The notes under the pieces: generated by a model
The model's input: the letters and a program-made list of their open reading frames with translations, nothing else
What the model was told of the DNA's origin: nothing
The model's database searches: none
Assembly (NCBI GenBank): GCA_963931865.1
Contig: OZ007508.1
Coordinates: 13,142,781 to 13,206,780 of the forward strand
DNA length: 64,000 nt
Origin: Axinella damicornis
Lineage: Eukaryota; Porifera; Demospongiae; Axinellida; Axinellidae
Direction: 5' to 3'
Shown: in pieces, positions 1-12,700 of the stretch
Position numbering within the stretch: the first letter of the stretch is position 1
Layout: every line of letters starts with the position of its first letter
Position numbers and translations under genes: made by a program

Positions 1-1406
1 GGGAGCAGTGCTCATTACACTGCTTCTCAATGCATAGCCAGTTCACTTCTTCATTGCTTAGAATGGATGTGAAGCAGCTGCTTTGTCTGCAGCAGTCTGC
101 ATGTCCACTTTAATGAGACCCTCTTGTTTGCTACCATGTTTCATGTTGTTATCGACCCAAAGAATCAATCTGATTAGATATAAACTGTGGTAGCCAATGC
201 CATTGAGATATTCAGCCTTCATCCTATGCCTCAAGCATGCAGTATATGGCTACTGTGGTATATCAATGCCTGACATTGTGGAGCAAGCCTAAACGTCGAG
301 TGGATGTGCATGCAGAACATGGAGCATTGCCCGCACATTAGCTACTGCTATCAGATAATGTGATTCACAACCTCAGGCCATACATCGAATCACAGTACAA
401 CACAACCTAATATACATACATGCTGCACATTGTTCCAGCATACCTTGTGTTTTGTACAGAATGGAAAGCACTCTGTCTTTCTTGCCAGTACTCCACGTTG
501 CTTGTCACAATGCCACGTCTATCTTGCCATGGTCATTAATCTCCTACGTAGTTGCGCATCGCAAATCATACGTATTTGGTTTCAGGGTTGTGCTGCTATG
601 GCTCTTTGCACCATGTATGTGCATGTAGACTTTCCTTCGTTTTTCGGGGGGGGGGGGGGGGGGGGGTCTAGACTACATGTAGATATGTAGGCTGCATTTT
701 GGACTTGAAAAATCGTTGTGAAAATCATGGTTTAAGTCATTCTTGAGGCCATCAAAATCTGAGAAAGTATCCTGCAAAATGTTGTTACCATAGCAACAGT
801 AACAACACAAACCTTTACCTCCGTGAAGTCCATTTGACATACCGTACATACCAGATAATTTTGTTAGGTGTGGACCAATTTGGAATACTGTATACTACGC
901 ACCATGCACCCACAGGCTTTGTCACTGTAGAATGAAATATGGCGGAGGAAGGCCTGGAAGATACAATCACAGCAGGCATCAGTACGAACCAAATAGCCTG
1001 GCAACATGCATACAGTGATACCCAACAACAGAGTTATCATTGGTCGGATATCTCAATCAGAAACTCTTTACATGATGGTGGAGAGCACAATATCTCAGTG
1101 AACTGTAGCGGGTCCATGGTAGTCTGTACTCCGGAGCATATACCTGTTGCACCATAGAATGATGATGATACAACCGTTTTTTCCACTAACATAAAAACAG
1201 TAAATATGGAACCAAAACGATTCAACCAGTAGCCTTCATCAGTGGTAGCAAGTTGTCTGCTAACCGATGCCAGCTCCGCCCACTAGCATAGGAGAGTGGG
1301 CGTAGATCGGTTTACACGTGGGTTGCGGTCGATCAAAAGATGCATTTGGGGGCGTGTCTGACACAAGGCAGTGAGCAATCAAGCTAGCCAGCGAGAACCA
1401 ACGCAA
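1..1406. other. 5' flank of gene 1
   Basis: No coding exon recognised. Contains a G run of 21 (646-666) where copy 2 has only four G. Presumably holds the promoter, but no clear TATA box was found. Confidence 0.4.
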
Positions 1407-1495
1407 ATGCAAATGGCAGGAGTACTGCAGCGCTGCGTGGGAGAAAAGATGGAGTTTCTGTTGGGGATGATTCTGTTGTTGGCTGCACGCGGGGT
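1407..1495 (+). CDS. Gene 1 signal-peptide exon (putative exon 1)
   Basis: Two in-frame ATGs (1407 and 1413) open a frame whose hydrophobic core reads FLLGMILLLAA followed by RG, a typical signal peptide. The strong donor GTAAGT follows at 1496, leaving phase 2. The same exon lies in the second copy (17275), with a 10-base difference just before the donor that changes the phase. Conservation of the open frame in both copies supports coding. How it joins to the Ig exons is not settled. Confidence 0.55.
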
Positions 1496-4400
1496 GTAAG
1501 TTGTCTATGGGTGGCCTGTAGCTAGCCATACAAATTTATTTGTTGTAACTCACCTGTGGTATTGCTACAGGCTATTGATTCACTTAGCTAGTACATACAC
1601 TCTACTATCCTTGCATGGGAGTGATGTAACCATGCACATGTGTGGTTTACAGAAGGGAGTTGTATTAAACACTGGACTGGACTGACCTTTGACCTTATTT
1701 AGTGTGTGCTCTCTCCTGCCTCGCATTATAGTGTACAGTGGTTCCATGATAAGGTGCAAGCACTCGAGCGCCCATATTAAGTGAACGCTGATTTGCTCGA
1801 TCCTGCAGAGTTATCATAGTTCTGGTCTTGAGCAAGCCACTGAGCCATCAAGCCAAGGAACCAGGGAGCCAGGGATCCACCTTTTTGTCATACCAATATG
1901 ACTGTAGTATTGCATGCTCAAGCCGGAGTGCGCACACACGTTCATTGTGGGAACACAATCATTGTTGTTTGCATAATTATGTGCACCATTAGCAACAGAA
2001 CATCACCCTCTATATGCTATGCAGTATAAACCAACCCTAACCACACCCCACCCTAACCACACCCCACCTCGTAAAATCAACCTTCAAGCAACCAGAATGC
2101 AGAAAAAGGTCCGTCCAGTCCAGTAGTGTGTTTACGGACTCCTCTAAGGAATGTTCACTGGTAAACACACATACCTTCTCGTGACCAAAAGTATTATTGT
2201 TTCAGGGAACAGTTGATGAGCCACATCTCCCTTAGTTTACTTGGCCAAGGTGTTGTTAGAACACCCACTTTGCAGGTCATAACATATCTCTTCTTGTGGA
2301 AGGAATTTGTAGAATGTTTGGTAGCAATACAATTCTGCCTGGGATATTACCAAGTGGTTCATTGTGCGTGCCAAAGCAACAAAAGTCTCATACCAAACCC
2401 TGCACTGCATCTTGTACTTATAACTACGCTGTAGCTTATAACATGGCTCATCGTTATACACTTCACACACACATGACTTTACAACTAACAAAGGTAGCCG
2501 TTATTTCTTCCTTCTGTCTTGGAAGTCAACATGGTCATTTTACACTGGTACGACCAGGGGACCGGTAGACAGAAGTTGTGCAGCAGCTGAGCTTATTCCT
2601 GTTGGAAAACAACATCCATGTGGCATCAGCCTTAATTCTCGAGGCATCTCTGCCCATTTTTTCATTCCAACTCTTCTCTGTCGACACTGTCGGCAAATGT
2701 TGTGAACACAGTAGTGTAGCTGTACTGATGCTGCACGTACACGAATTGCAGATACAGGTACAGTACATAATTTCGTTGTTAGAGGTTGAGAGATCAAAAA
2801 TGCCTCTCTATACACCCAGGAGCTTATGAGTGCCGCGAAGCGGCGCTCATAAGCTCCTGGGTGTATATAGAGATACACCCTACGACAAATGACTGCGGAG
2901 GGGGGAGGGGCTACACACACAATCCCAGCAACGCCATATTCCCCCTTACAAGCCAGTACAGCCGTGGCCAGTACAGCCGTGGCCAGTACAGCCGTGGCCA
3001 GTACAGCCATGGCCAGTACAGCCATGGCCAGTACAGCCATGGCCAGTACAGCCATGGCCAGTACAGCCATGGCCAGTACAGCCATGGCCAGTACTGTACC
3101 AGCTGTACCCATGGCAACCTGTGAGTGTCCTATGCTGGTTGTTTACATGATGTGCTGCATTGGCTTTACTCCTGCAAAGGAGGTGTGTTTACAATGTTTC
3201 CGTTCTCTCCTAATGCTATTATCTCTGCCTCTGTCCGTCCCCACATCCTCTGAAACAACAGTGTGGTAAGTCATGCAACTGCTCTTATGCATGCTTATGT
3301 AACTCCTACTTCAAGAGTGCATGGCCTGGCGTATACTAGTAGATGCACAATTGGGAGTGCTTCCCTAGAATGTTGGTACAAGGCTATCCCACTATGGGCA
3401 TGAGGAGGGAGCCCATGGGCTATGTAATGGACCGTGATGGCCAGGAAACCCATACGATTGTACCAGATCGCTTCCTGCACATGTGTAACCAAATGCTGAA
3501 CTTGTAACTTTGTTCTTTCAGTACTTCTGTACCTACACTGGCTGACCATCTGCAGTGAAATTGCCTCGCCACAGCATTCCTCATACTCCGCATTGTATTC
3601 TAATCCAAAGTAGGGATGGGTAACGTCATATAGTTCCTGGTACTTTGACTACTGACTTACAGTACAGGGAGTAGTGATAATGTGAAAGTTCTACTAGTCC
3701 AGCTAGCCACGCCTACTCCTCCATTTTTGCTATGAGCAATAACTGCTGGTGGAGCAACCTGGTATAACTGTTAATTGACCATGTTCCCTGCAGATCTTCC
3801 CACTGTGCAAGTGAAGTATGGATTCAGTGTCCCAACGGAGATCAGCCCAGCTCTGGATTCACGCATTGTCTTACAGTGAGTTGAAACTAGCACGGGGGCT
3901 CCAGCCCCTCCTGTGTGACTTGCATGAATACATCATGCCAAATACAGTTCCATTCCTGTACTTGGTTTGTGCATTGAAATGGCTTCAGATTATATCTCAG
4001 ACACTTTCCCATTCAATTTCCCCGACTCCCAACAGTTGGTTCCAGTATGCAGTTTCTAGGTGTAGCACAATAAATAGTCCCCACTAGGAATACCCCCCCC
4101 CCCCCCCCCCCCCAACAAGAAAATGGTTTCAGGGATGGTTTCTATAGTGATGCTATAGTGTGTGGTACTAGTTACGTTATATAGCCTTTCAAAAGGGGTT
4201 CCATGGAACACCCTCTAGATCTGCTACTGCTCTGTGACCCAATCAGATCCATATATGGTGAATGTGATGCGTGATTTCTGCTTGCTGTGTGTGACTCTTG
4301 AAGCTGCCAAAATAACAATGGAACTGTAATTTTGTGGCTTTCAAGATAGTTGTCAAATAGTCTGCACACTGGAGGGTTGTGTATCCACTATTGGTGACTG

Positions 4401-7400
4401 GTGGCTCCCCTGTGCATGGCTTCATTTAACCCGACTTCCGTAATCTCCTTTGATCTGAGGAACTCAGGACAGTTAAATTGGCCTCAGATTTTTTCTTACG
4501 CAATGCGTGCCCAAGCGTACTACGTGTGCCTCTATGTTTACATTGTAAACCAGATATTGTATCAAAGGTATAATTATCGATCGAAAGTTGTTGACTGTAC
4601 ACGTGCGCCCCGGTAGAGACATCATATTTCATGCATGTGAGCTAGTACCATAGATCGAGAAATTTTCGTGTTAAAAATATTTCGTGCGTAAAATCTTCGT
4701 GGCGTTAAATTTTCGTAGTACAGCTCATCAACGAAAATGTTTTAACGATCAATGTGTCGACAATGGAGACGCATGAACAAGCTGTGCTATGCCATGGTCT
4801 TACTGACCGATTTCAAAGCGTTCTTCTGAGCTGTATCGGCCTCCCGCGCTACTTCCCAACTTCGCTTGTCCATTCGAGACCTCTCGATTTGCAGAGGCAA
4901 TACCTCGCGATGGAACGGAGAGTGACAGAGATCTTTTAGGATCGGAGAGTCCATCTACGGGCTTGAAGAATCGCAGAAGGGCCGAAGTTTTGACGGACAG
5001 TGTTCAGACTGTAATAATTATTCGTTGCTGTTAATATCCGTTGTGAATAAATTTCGTGCGTTAAATTTCGTGGTCGAGGGCGACGACGAAAATATTTTAA
5101 TAACGAAAATTTCCCAATCTACGGTAATTAAATGAAGTTGGTGCGGCTATGGCCGGCTGAGAGTGGACGGATTGACTTCAAGGCAAAACGCGGTCGGTCT
5201 ATTGCGTTTTATAGCCGGCGAAATGGACATGTACAGGTAGGTATGTAGTGGTCCTACAGATATCTGCTTGGCTATTTTGCACTTAATGTGAGATGCGTAT
5301 GCTAGACATTTGATTATGCATATTGTGTGCGTTGTTGCCCCCATTTTTGGCATGAATCGCTCTATACTACCCGTAATATCCAGGCATACCTCGGTAAGTC
5401 ACATGGTAAGGAATCCGTACGTACGTAGTTTGTTCAGACTTAACTGCTTCTAACCTGCCGCGTTTCAAGAAGTAGTCAATGCGCACTGCCATTTTGTTTG
5501 TTTGTTTACATGTGTGGTGAGGGTCTCCATGGAAACCAAAATACAATAAACAAAATTACACTAAACCAAAATAACTACAAATGCAAACAAAACATTCAAA
5601 CATTGTATGTCATTGAAGTTACGAAGTTCCACAAATTCAGTACTCCTGCAAGTGCTCTGAAAACTTGAAGCCAACTTAACTGTCCTGAGAAGTTACATGT
5701 AACACAAGATTGGGAGGGGAAGTACAGTGAATTACGTAATTGTACCATGGAATTCACAGGTGTGTAGCATCTCCAATGACTGGTGTTATCAGCTACTTCT
5801 GGCAGAAAAATGGACTCAACACAGGAACTGCCCTGTAAGTAGTTTGTTCCGCCTGTACCAGCTGTGAGTTTGTACACTGTGGGGGTTTCTTGTTAGTCTG
5901 TTCAAACTTTTGTGCCTGAAAGAGTATCTGATTCATTGTGGGAAGGCCCCACAGTACGTAAATTGTGACACCCATTTTGTGCACATCAACGCAAGTGACG
6001 TTTATATTTAGCCATTTTTGATTTTTAGTTTCCTAGGTGAGTTAGAAGACCACCATTGCACAATACAACTATGAACTAGAGGTGTTCATAGAACACATTC
6101 CCCTCGCGGAATGTCTACAGGATACAGTGCAGCTATAATCGACGTGACATCTCTGCCGATGCACATCGAATAGATGCTATCGCGTATACTGTGTTCGTGT
6201 ATGGCCATATCCAAGGTGTGGGAGTGTCCGCTTACCGTATATCATAGAGTCGGTAGACTCTATATGTAGGGATACAACGGACAAGCAATATGAAGCTAAT
6301 ACAAAAAAATCTTTTCAAATCTCTCCAAATCTCAAAAACGGGCGGCAAATAATCCTTTATGACAACTTACTATTCGTCTTCGAGTGTTTTCCTGGCCCAG
6401 AAGACTCCCAGTGTCGTGAATAACCGTCGCGAAAGTACCGCGCCAAAAAGTCGCCAAACCGCCAAAATCGGTTTTCTTCTTCTTCTTCTTCTTCTTCTTT
6501 CTTCAGACGGGCTAGTTCAAATTTGGCTGACTCCCTCACGACGGTGTTTGCACAAAACAGCAGCATTTTACACTGAGCAGTGCACGACTTTTTGGCTACT
6601 TCGAAGTCTCACGAGGTGCTTGAAACCGCTCACTCGATAACTATGGCTTCATGTGCGACACCATTTTCTTCATATGTGCGCATGCGTAGAGCAACTTTGA
6701 ACTTTGAACTCAAAATTGTGTACTGTGTGCGGAGTGAATGCTATCAAGTATGCTGCTATAAAAATGAGGTAAGCAAATGTAAAAAACATTAGAAATGTAT
6801 GGAGATGTAGGGATAACAGAACAGCAAAAAGTATGAAAACAAGCAGGGATGATGGCATAAAACAGTTCAGTATACAACACCCTACATACTTTTCTCATTA
6901 TACATGTATTAGGCCATAGTAACAAAATTCATAGTTTCTGGTCACCGCCCGCATTTAAAAAGACCACCGCTTGGAGCTTTTTTATTAATAGAGTTCAAAG
7001 GTCGTTGCGCATGCGTGTTTCTGTCAGTTGTCAGCTACCGTGGCTCGTGATGTTAGTCTCGGTTAGTATTGCTGCTGGTTTCAAGCTTATTTTACCCTGG
7101 GCAATCGTGGCGGTGCAGGAATGTTGCTCTCTTGTAGAGCTATATACTGGAATTCGCGATGGCAGTATTGAAGTTCCGTCTACCAGCAGCCGCCCTTTCG
7201 AGTTTCCTGAAACCTACAAAGAGCAGCCATTTTCCGTAGTTGTGCGCAAGTAAGCAATCGGGCCCCTTTCAGCCATGCAATCTGGCAGCGAAGTTAGGGG
7301 AAGTGGCTGCCTTTGGCACTTACCTGAAGTTTATTGTCGAGCGGTCTGGGGATTGTGATACGGCAACGAAAAAGGATGCCTATAATAAGTAACGAATACT

Positions 7401-9689
7401 AAATTAAAAAGGGCCGCCCGCCCGCATGGAAATTTGAATAATTCATGACCAGAAACTATGAATTTTGTTACTATGGCCTTATGTGGAAAGATATGTAAGA
7501 TGGTGTTGTATACTGAACTGTTTTATGCCATCATCCCTGCTTGTTTTCATACTTTTTGCTGTTCTGTTATCCCTACATCTCCATACATTTCTAATGTTTT
7601 TTTTACACTTGTAATATTGTGAAACTGAAGAGGTGGGGCCAAATGTTACGAACATAGCTGGAAAAACAGCCAAAACAATAGCCACGATGTCTGTGAAGTA
7701 CATAAATCGTGAGAAAACAGTGTTTCCTAGCGGTCATCTCGAAGCATGAAATTTCCAAATGCACTGTGTGTCCTGTTTTAATTCTTGATGGGACTCTGAG
7801 GTCACGAAGAGGTGGAGCCAATGCTATGAATAGTTATGAAAAGTAGGAAATAGCCGAAATACAGCGAAACGAAGCGCCTTGAATTCAGTCAGGTACACAT
7901 AGAGCAGTTTTTTGCTATTGGCTATTGTTTGACTCCCTTTCGATGGTTTACGAGGGTCTATGTGGCGAGATTTCAATTTTTTTCACCTGACAGACTGGCA
8001 GACTGACAGACGACTGGCGGACAACACCGATTGCTTAACCCCGCTTCATGCATGTGCGCGCGGGGTAAATCTAGGGAGAGTACTACAAAACTGTTATACA
8101 GTAAACCACACACCTGTGTGGTTTACTGTATAACAGTTTTGTATTTTCGTACTATTTCTGTCATGCATTGTGTCATTAGGGTTTATGTGTGGTGCAAGGG
8201 TGGAGATTGGGAGGAGGAAGATTGGGGAGAGCAGATAGAGATAGTGTGCAATTGGCATTGACTGTTAATACTGGGACATGAAATTGTTTCACAATAATGA
8301 ACAAGCAGGAGTTCTCTCTGCTGTTTGTTCCTGCAGGCAGTACTACTTCATTGAGAGTCTCCAGACCAGTGATGGTGGGGCGTACCGCTGTGGTGTGCAG
8401 ACATCGTGTGGAACAGCATTCTCGACCAATGCTGTGTCGATCAACAGTAGGTTCAGTACACGTGATTTGTATATTCTGACCAGTTAGCTTAGCAACCATT
8501 GTGTGTGCATAGTGCCTCCCCTTGAGTGCCATATACGTAGTAGAAGGTTTTCGTGGGGTGCAGTGTAGTGGCCAAATTATAGCAGTTCTCTTCAAACCAA
8601 GTGATAAAATTTCTTCCATTACTTAATTCTTTTCTTCTCTCCTCCCCTCCTCTTCCCAAATCTCATTCATGTCATGCCTCTCTCTCCTTCTCCCACTTTT
8701 CCTTCCCCCTTTCCCTCCACTCTCCCTCTCCCTCTCTGTCCCCATCCCCACCCCCTTCCCTTTCCCTCCCTCCCCTTTCCTTCCCCCTTCCCCTCCCTCC
8801 CTTCTCCCCCTCTCCTCCCCTCCCTCTCCCCCTCGTCCTCCACTCCCCTTCCCCTCCCCTCCCCCTCCTCTCCCTCCCCCTCCACTCCTCTCCCTCCCCC
8901 TCCACTCCCCTTCCCCCTCCATCCCCCTCCCCTCCCCCACCTCTCCCCCTCCCTCTCCCCTCACCCTCCTCTTCCCTCTCCTCCCCACTCCCCCTTCCTC
9001 CTCCTCCACACAAAACTCCTCCTTCCATCACGCAACTCAGTGGTGACTCAGTGGTGACCGAAGGAGAGAGCTTCCAGATGACATGCTTAGCAGACGGGTG
9101 GCCGCAACCCACCATTGAGGTAAGAACTAGGCAAAAGTAAATAGAAAATATGAGTATATATTTTCCGTATGAAATTAAACTTCTCACACACTTCATATTA
9201 GAGATAGGAATCTATCTGCAACAGAAAGTGCTCGTGAGCTTTTGTCAACCCTCTTCCCTTAACCTCCCACACGTTATCCATTTCTCCTCCCTCTCTCTTG
9301 TACAGTGGTACTTGAACGGGTCATTGCTGCACACAGGTGGGGTGTATGCTGTCTCAGCGGCTTCCACCTCGGACTCTGGGCAGTACACGTGTGAGGCCAG
9401 GAATACCCGAGAGAGGGACACTCGAACTCACAACCTCACTGTGGAGGCTGCAGGTGACTACACACACACACGCACACACACGCACACACACACACACCAC
9501 ACACACACACACACACACCACACACACACACATGCACACACATACACACACACACCACACACACACATGCACACACACACCACACGCACACACACGCACA
9601 CACACGCACACACGCACACACACACACACCACACACACACACACACCACACACACACACATGCACACACACACCACACACACACACACA

Positions 9690-9720
<31 letters not shown>

Positions 9721-12700
9721 CATTCCCCAAAGTTTGACTCTTTGGATCGCAGAGTAACAGTTAATGCTTAAGCGTAGTCTCTCAATTGTGTACACAGATG
9801 TCTACGAACCTCCGTGTGAGAGGTGTGGACATCTGGTTATGAGAATGACACTTACTACCAAATGCAAGGAGAGACGATATGGTGATGCTGGTCCAGAAAC
9901 CCAATGAGAAAGTGTAAAATTCTAGAGCAACTGGCAATGTTATGGGCTGTCTCCAATTGGGGGTCGGGGGTCAGCCTTTGGTTGTTATGCAGTGTCCCAC
10001 CTTTAGTTAAGCTATTGTCCCTTAGATTGACACTTACGTACGTATGACTGCACAAACGGTGAATAGCACTACTAAACTTGTATGTGAAATTGATCACCTT
10101 ATCTCATACATAACATTCACGTGGCAACCACATTCCTGCTAGGTCAACTGGTAGGGCAAACTCACTTCATGCCTCATGCCTTGCTTTACTCGAAACTCAT
10201 GGATATTTGTGGACTCCAATTGCATCCACCGGCTTCTACGGCTTAACGCACATGTACATGATGTCATGATCAAATACTGTGAGATTTCAAGCAGTTCTTG
10301 AGCTATCATTCACATCCATAGTTGAGTCTGATGCCTTTATGCCCTTGTCTGCAAACTGCAAACAGCGGCAGTTTGGGGCTATAGCTATGATATACGATCT
10401 CGCAACGCAATTTATAGGGCAATGAAAGGTCCAAGGTTTGGATGAGTACCTTATGTTTTTGATTTTATAGCCTCAGAGACAAAGGAATACAAATGGCTGT
10501 CCTCACCTGTGAATGTGCAGCTACGTAGTTAACTTGCATATATATAATGTTAGCTTGCATATATAATCAGTTCACAAAGACAGAAAGCCACACCCACCTT
10601 AATTGACTGGAATATGAATATCATTAAGGTGCAGTATTTACCCACATATATAATGATGACATAATGCAATTAAAACCTGCTGACCAGAGGAAGACAGATT
10701 CCTTTCCTTGATATGGTGATTTAAGTATCGTAAGATACATGTATTTCATGCACTCTACAAAGCTAACAAACAAGGAAGAAGCAACTGAAAAACTCAAAGG
10801 GATTTAGCAATGGCCTATCGTATTCCACCTCTCAAAAACTGAAGAAACAAGGGGGTTTTATACATTTTCAGTACTTAGTACCTACATCTAATTCCATTGC
10901 TAAATCTTTTAGTTTTTCGGAGAAAAAACATTTTGAAGCTATAGATATTAGATGTTCATATCACAGAGTCGGTAGACTCTGTATGTAGGGATACGACGTA
11001 CACGCAATACATCTGTATGTAGGGATACGACGTACACGCAATACATGCCAATACAAAAAAATCTCTCCAAATCTCAGAAACGGTACACTTATAAGCCTTT
11101 ATAACCACATACCGTTCATCTTCGAGTGTTTTCATGACCAACAAGACTCCTCGCGTCGCGAAAAACCGGCGCGAAAGTACCACACCAGGTACTCGCAAAA
11201 CGGGCAAATTGTTTTTCTTTCTTCTTCTTCTTTCTTCTTCTTCTTTCTTCAGACGGGCTAGCTCAACGTCGACTCAATCTCTCATGATGGTTTTCGTACG
11301 AAACAGCAGCATTTCACACCGAGTAGTGCACCTGGCCATCGCTTTTTCGCAACCTCCCAAGTTTTCACCAGGCGGCTGCAGCTGCCCACTCAATAACTAT
11401 GGCTTCTTTAGTCACGCCATTTTCTCGTTTGTACGCATGCGTGGTCACTTAGCAACGAACGTAATTATTACTCAAGATCGCTGAATTAGAAGCGTCTTGC
11501 GCCGTTGTGTGTTGACATAATTTCTTACTTCATAAAACCGAGGTAAATTCCAACTCTGTGCGTATAATTTATGTATGTTACTACCTACTGTGTTCTGTGA
11601 GAGGGTTGAATGCCTATCTAAAGACTCAACAATATATAAATGTTGCTACTTCTGGTATAGCTAATATTATGATCTTCAGACAGCAGAGACAGGGATTACT
11701 GCCTACGGTATCCATCCAGAAAAGGGTTGACTTGGGTCTGATTCTTTAGCCAATGCTGGCAGTGTGAATACCGGAGTCAATATTGTCCATATACCAAAGC
11801 AAGAGCTCCTACTACTTGTGAGGACACCGACTTCTGCTCTGTGATGGCAAATTGCATGCGCTGCTGCTGAAAAAAATGACATAAACAAGTAATAAAAAAC
11901 ATTTGAAAATGTGACAGGATGTAGGGATACCAGAACGGCAAAAAGTAAGGAAACAAGGTAGGGATGATCGCACAAAACAGTGAAGTATACAATCCCCCTA
12001 CATATCTTTTTTCATTATACACGTATATGGAAAAAGATCTCTGTAGGGGGGTTGTATACTTCACTGTTTTGTGCGATCATCCCTACCTTGTTTCCTTACT
12101 TTTTGCCGTTCTGGTATCCCTACATCCTGTCACATTTTCAAATGTTTTTTATTACTTGTAATAATTATAACATACCATGTACAGCTGTTGCAGCAACCCT
12201 TCATCTTCTGCAGACCTGGCCCCAGACCTAAGATCTATTGTTTGGTATGGCTGCATCCAAGTGGCCAATGCCATATTAATTAGTGGATGACACCGATAAT
12301 CAGAAACGCTGTGAATAAAACCTGTGCAACCAGCTAGGTATGCATAAGCTAGCATGAAAAAAATCTCATCGTGTTTACAATCCTTCGAATCATGCCCCAT
12401 GCAAAGCAATTGGCATGTAGCTACATCTCTCTGTCTGTCCTGAAATGTAATGTAATATGATCACCAGCTGCTGGTGCCAGTTTGTCTGCTGACTCAATTG
12501 ATGACAAGCTGACGCAAATAACTATAGACCTATCTCGCTGCTCTCAATGATTAGTCTTGGAACGACATAATATATATGCATGGCAAAATCTTGGTGCACT
12601 TGCAAACTGTTTTCCCACTCTCAGACAGTCAATGGGGATTCTGTTCTGGGAAATCGACACAGGCACTTCTAACTGCCACAAGGCCTTGATTGAGAAGCTT

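Noticed and set aside
2578..2760. Possible exon ending GATACAG|GTACAG (AAELIPVGNN... in copy 2)
   Set aside because: Copy 1 has single-base and longer indels that shift the frame, so coding conservation is not supported.
3187..3265. Signal-like MLLSLPLSVPTSSETTV before GTAAGT
   Set aside because: Phase 2 exit does not fit the phase-1 first Ig exon; the signal exons at 1407 and 17275 are better candidates.
8601..9196. Several overlapping open frames (Pro/Ser/Leu or Gly/Glu rich) on both strands
   Set aside because: They come from the C/T-only tract; only the Ig exon at its right end is coding.
9337..9795. Open frames rich in Thr/His or Val/Cys
   Set aside because: CA repeat read in several frames.
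9798..9825. Possible small phase-1 exon DVYEPPCER after exon 9306
   Set aside because: The aligned site in copy 2 has CCG instead of the AG acceptor, and the exon is not needed to reach 13825 in frame.
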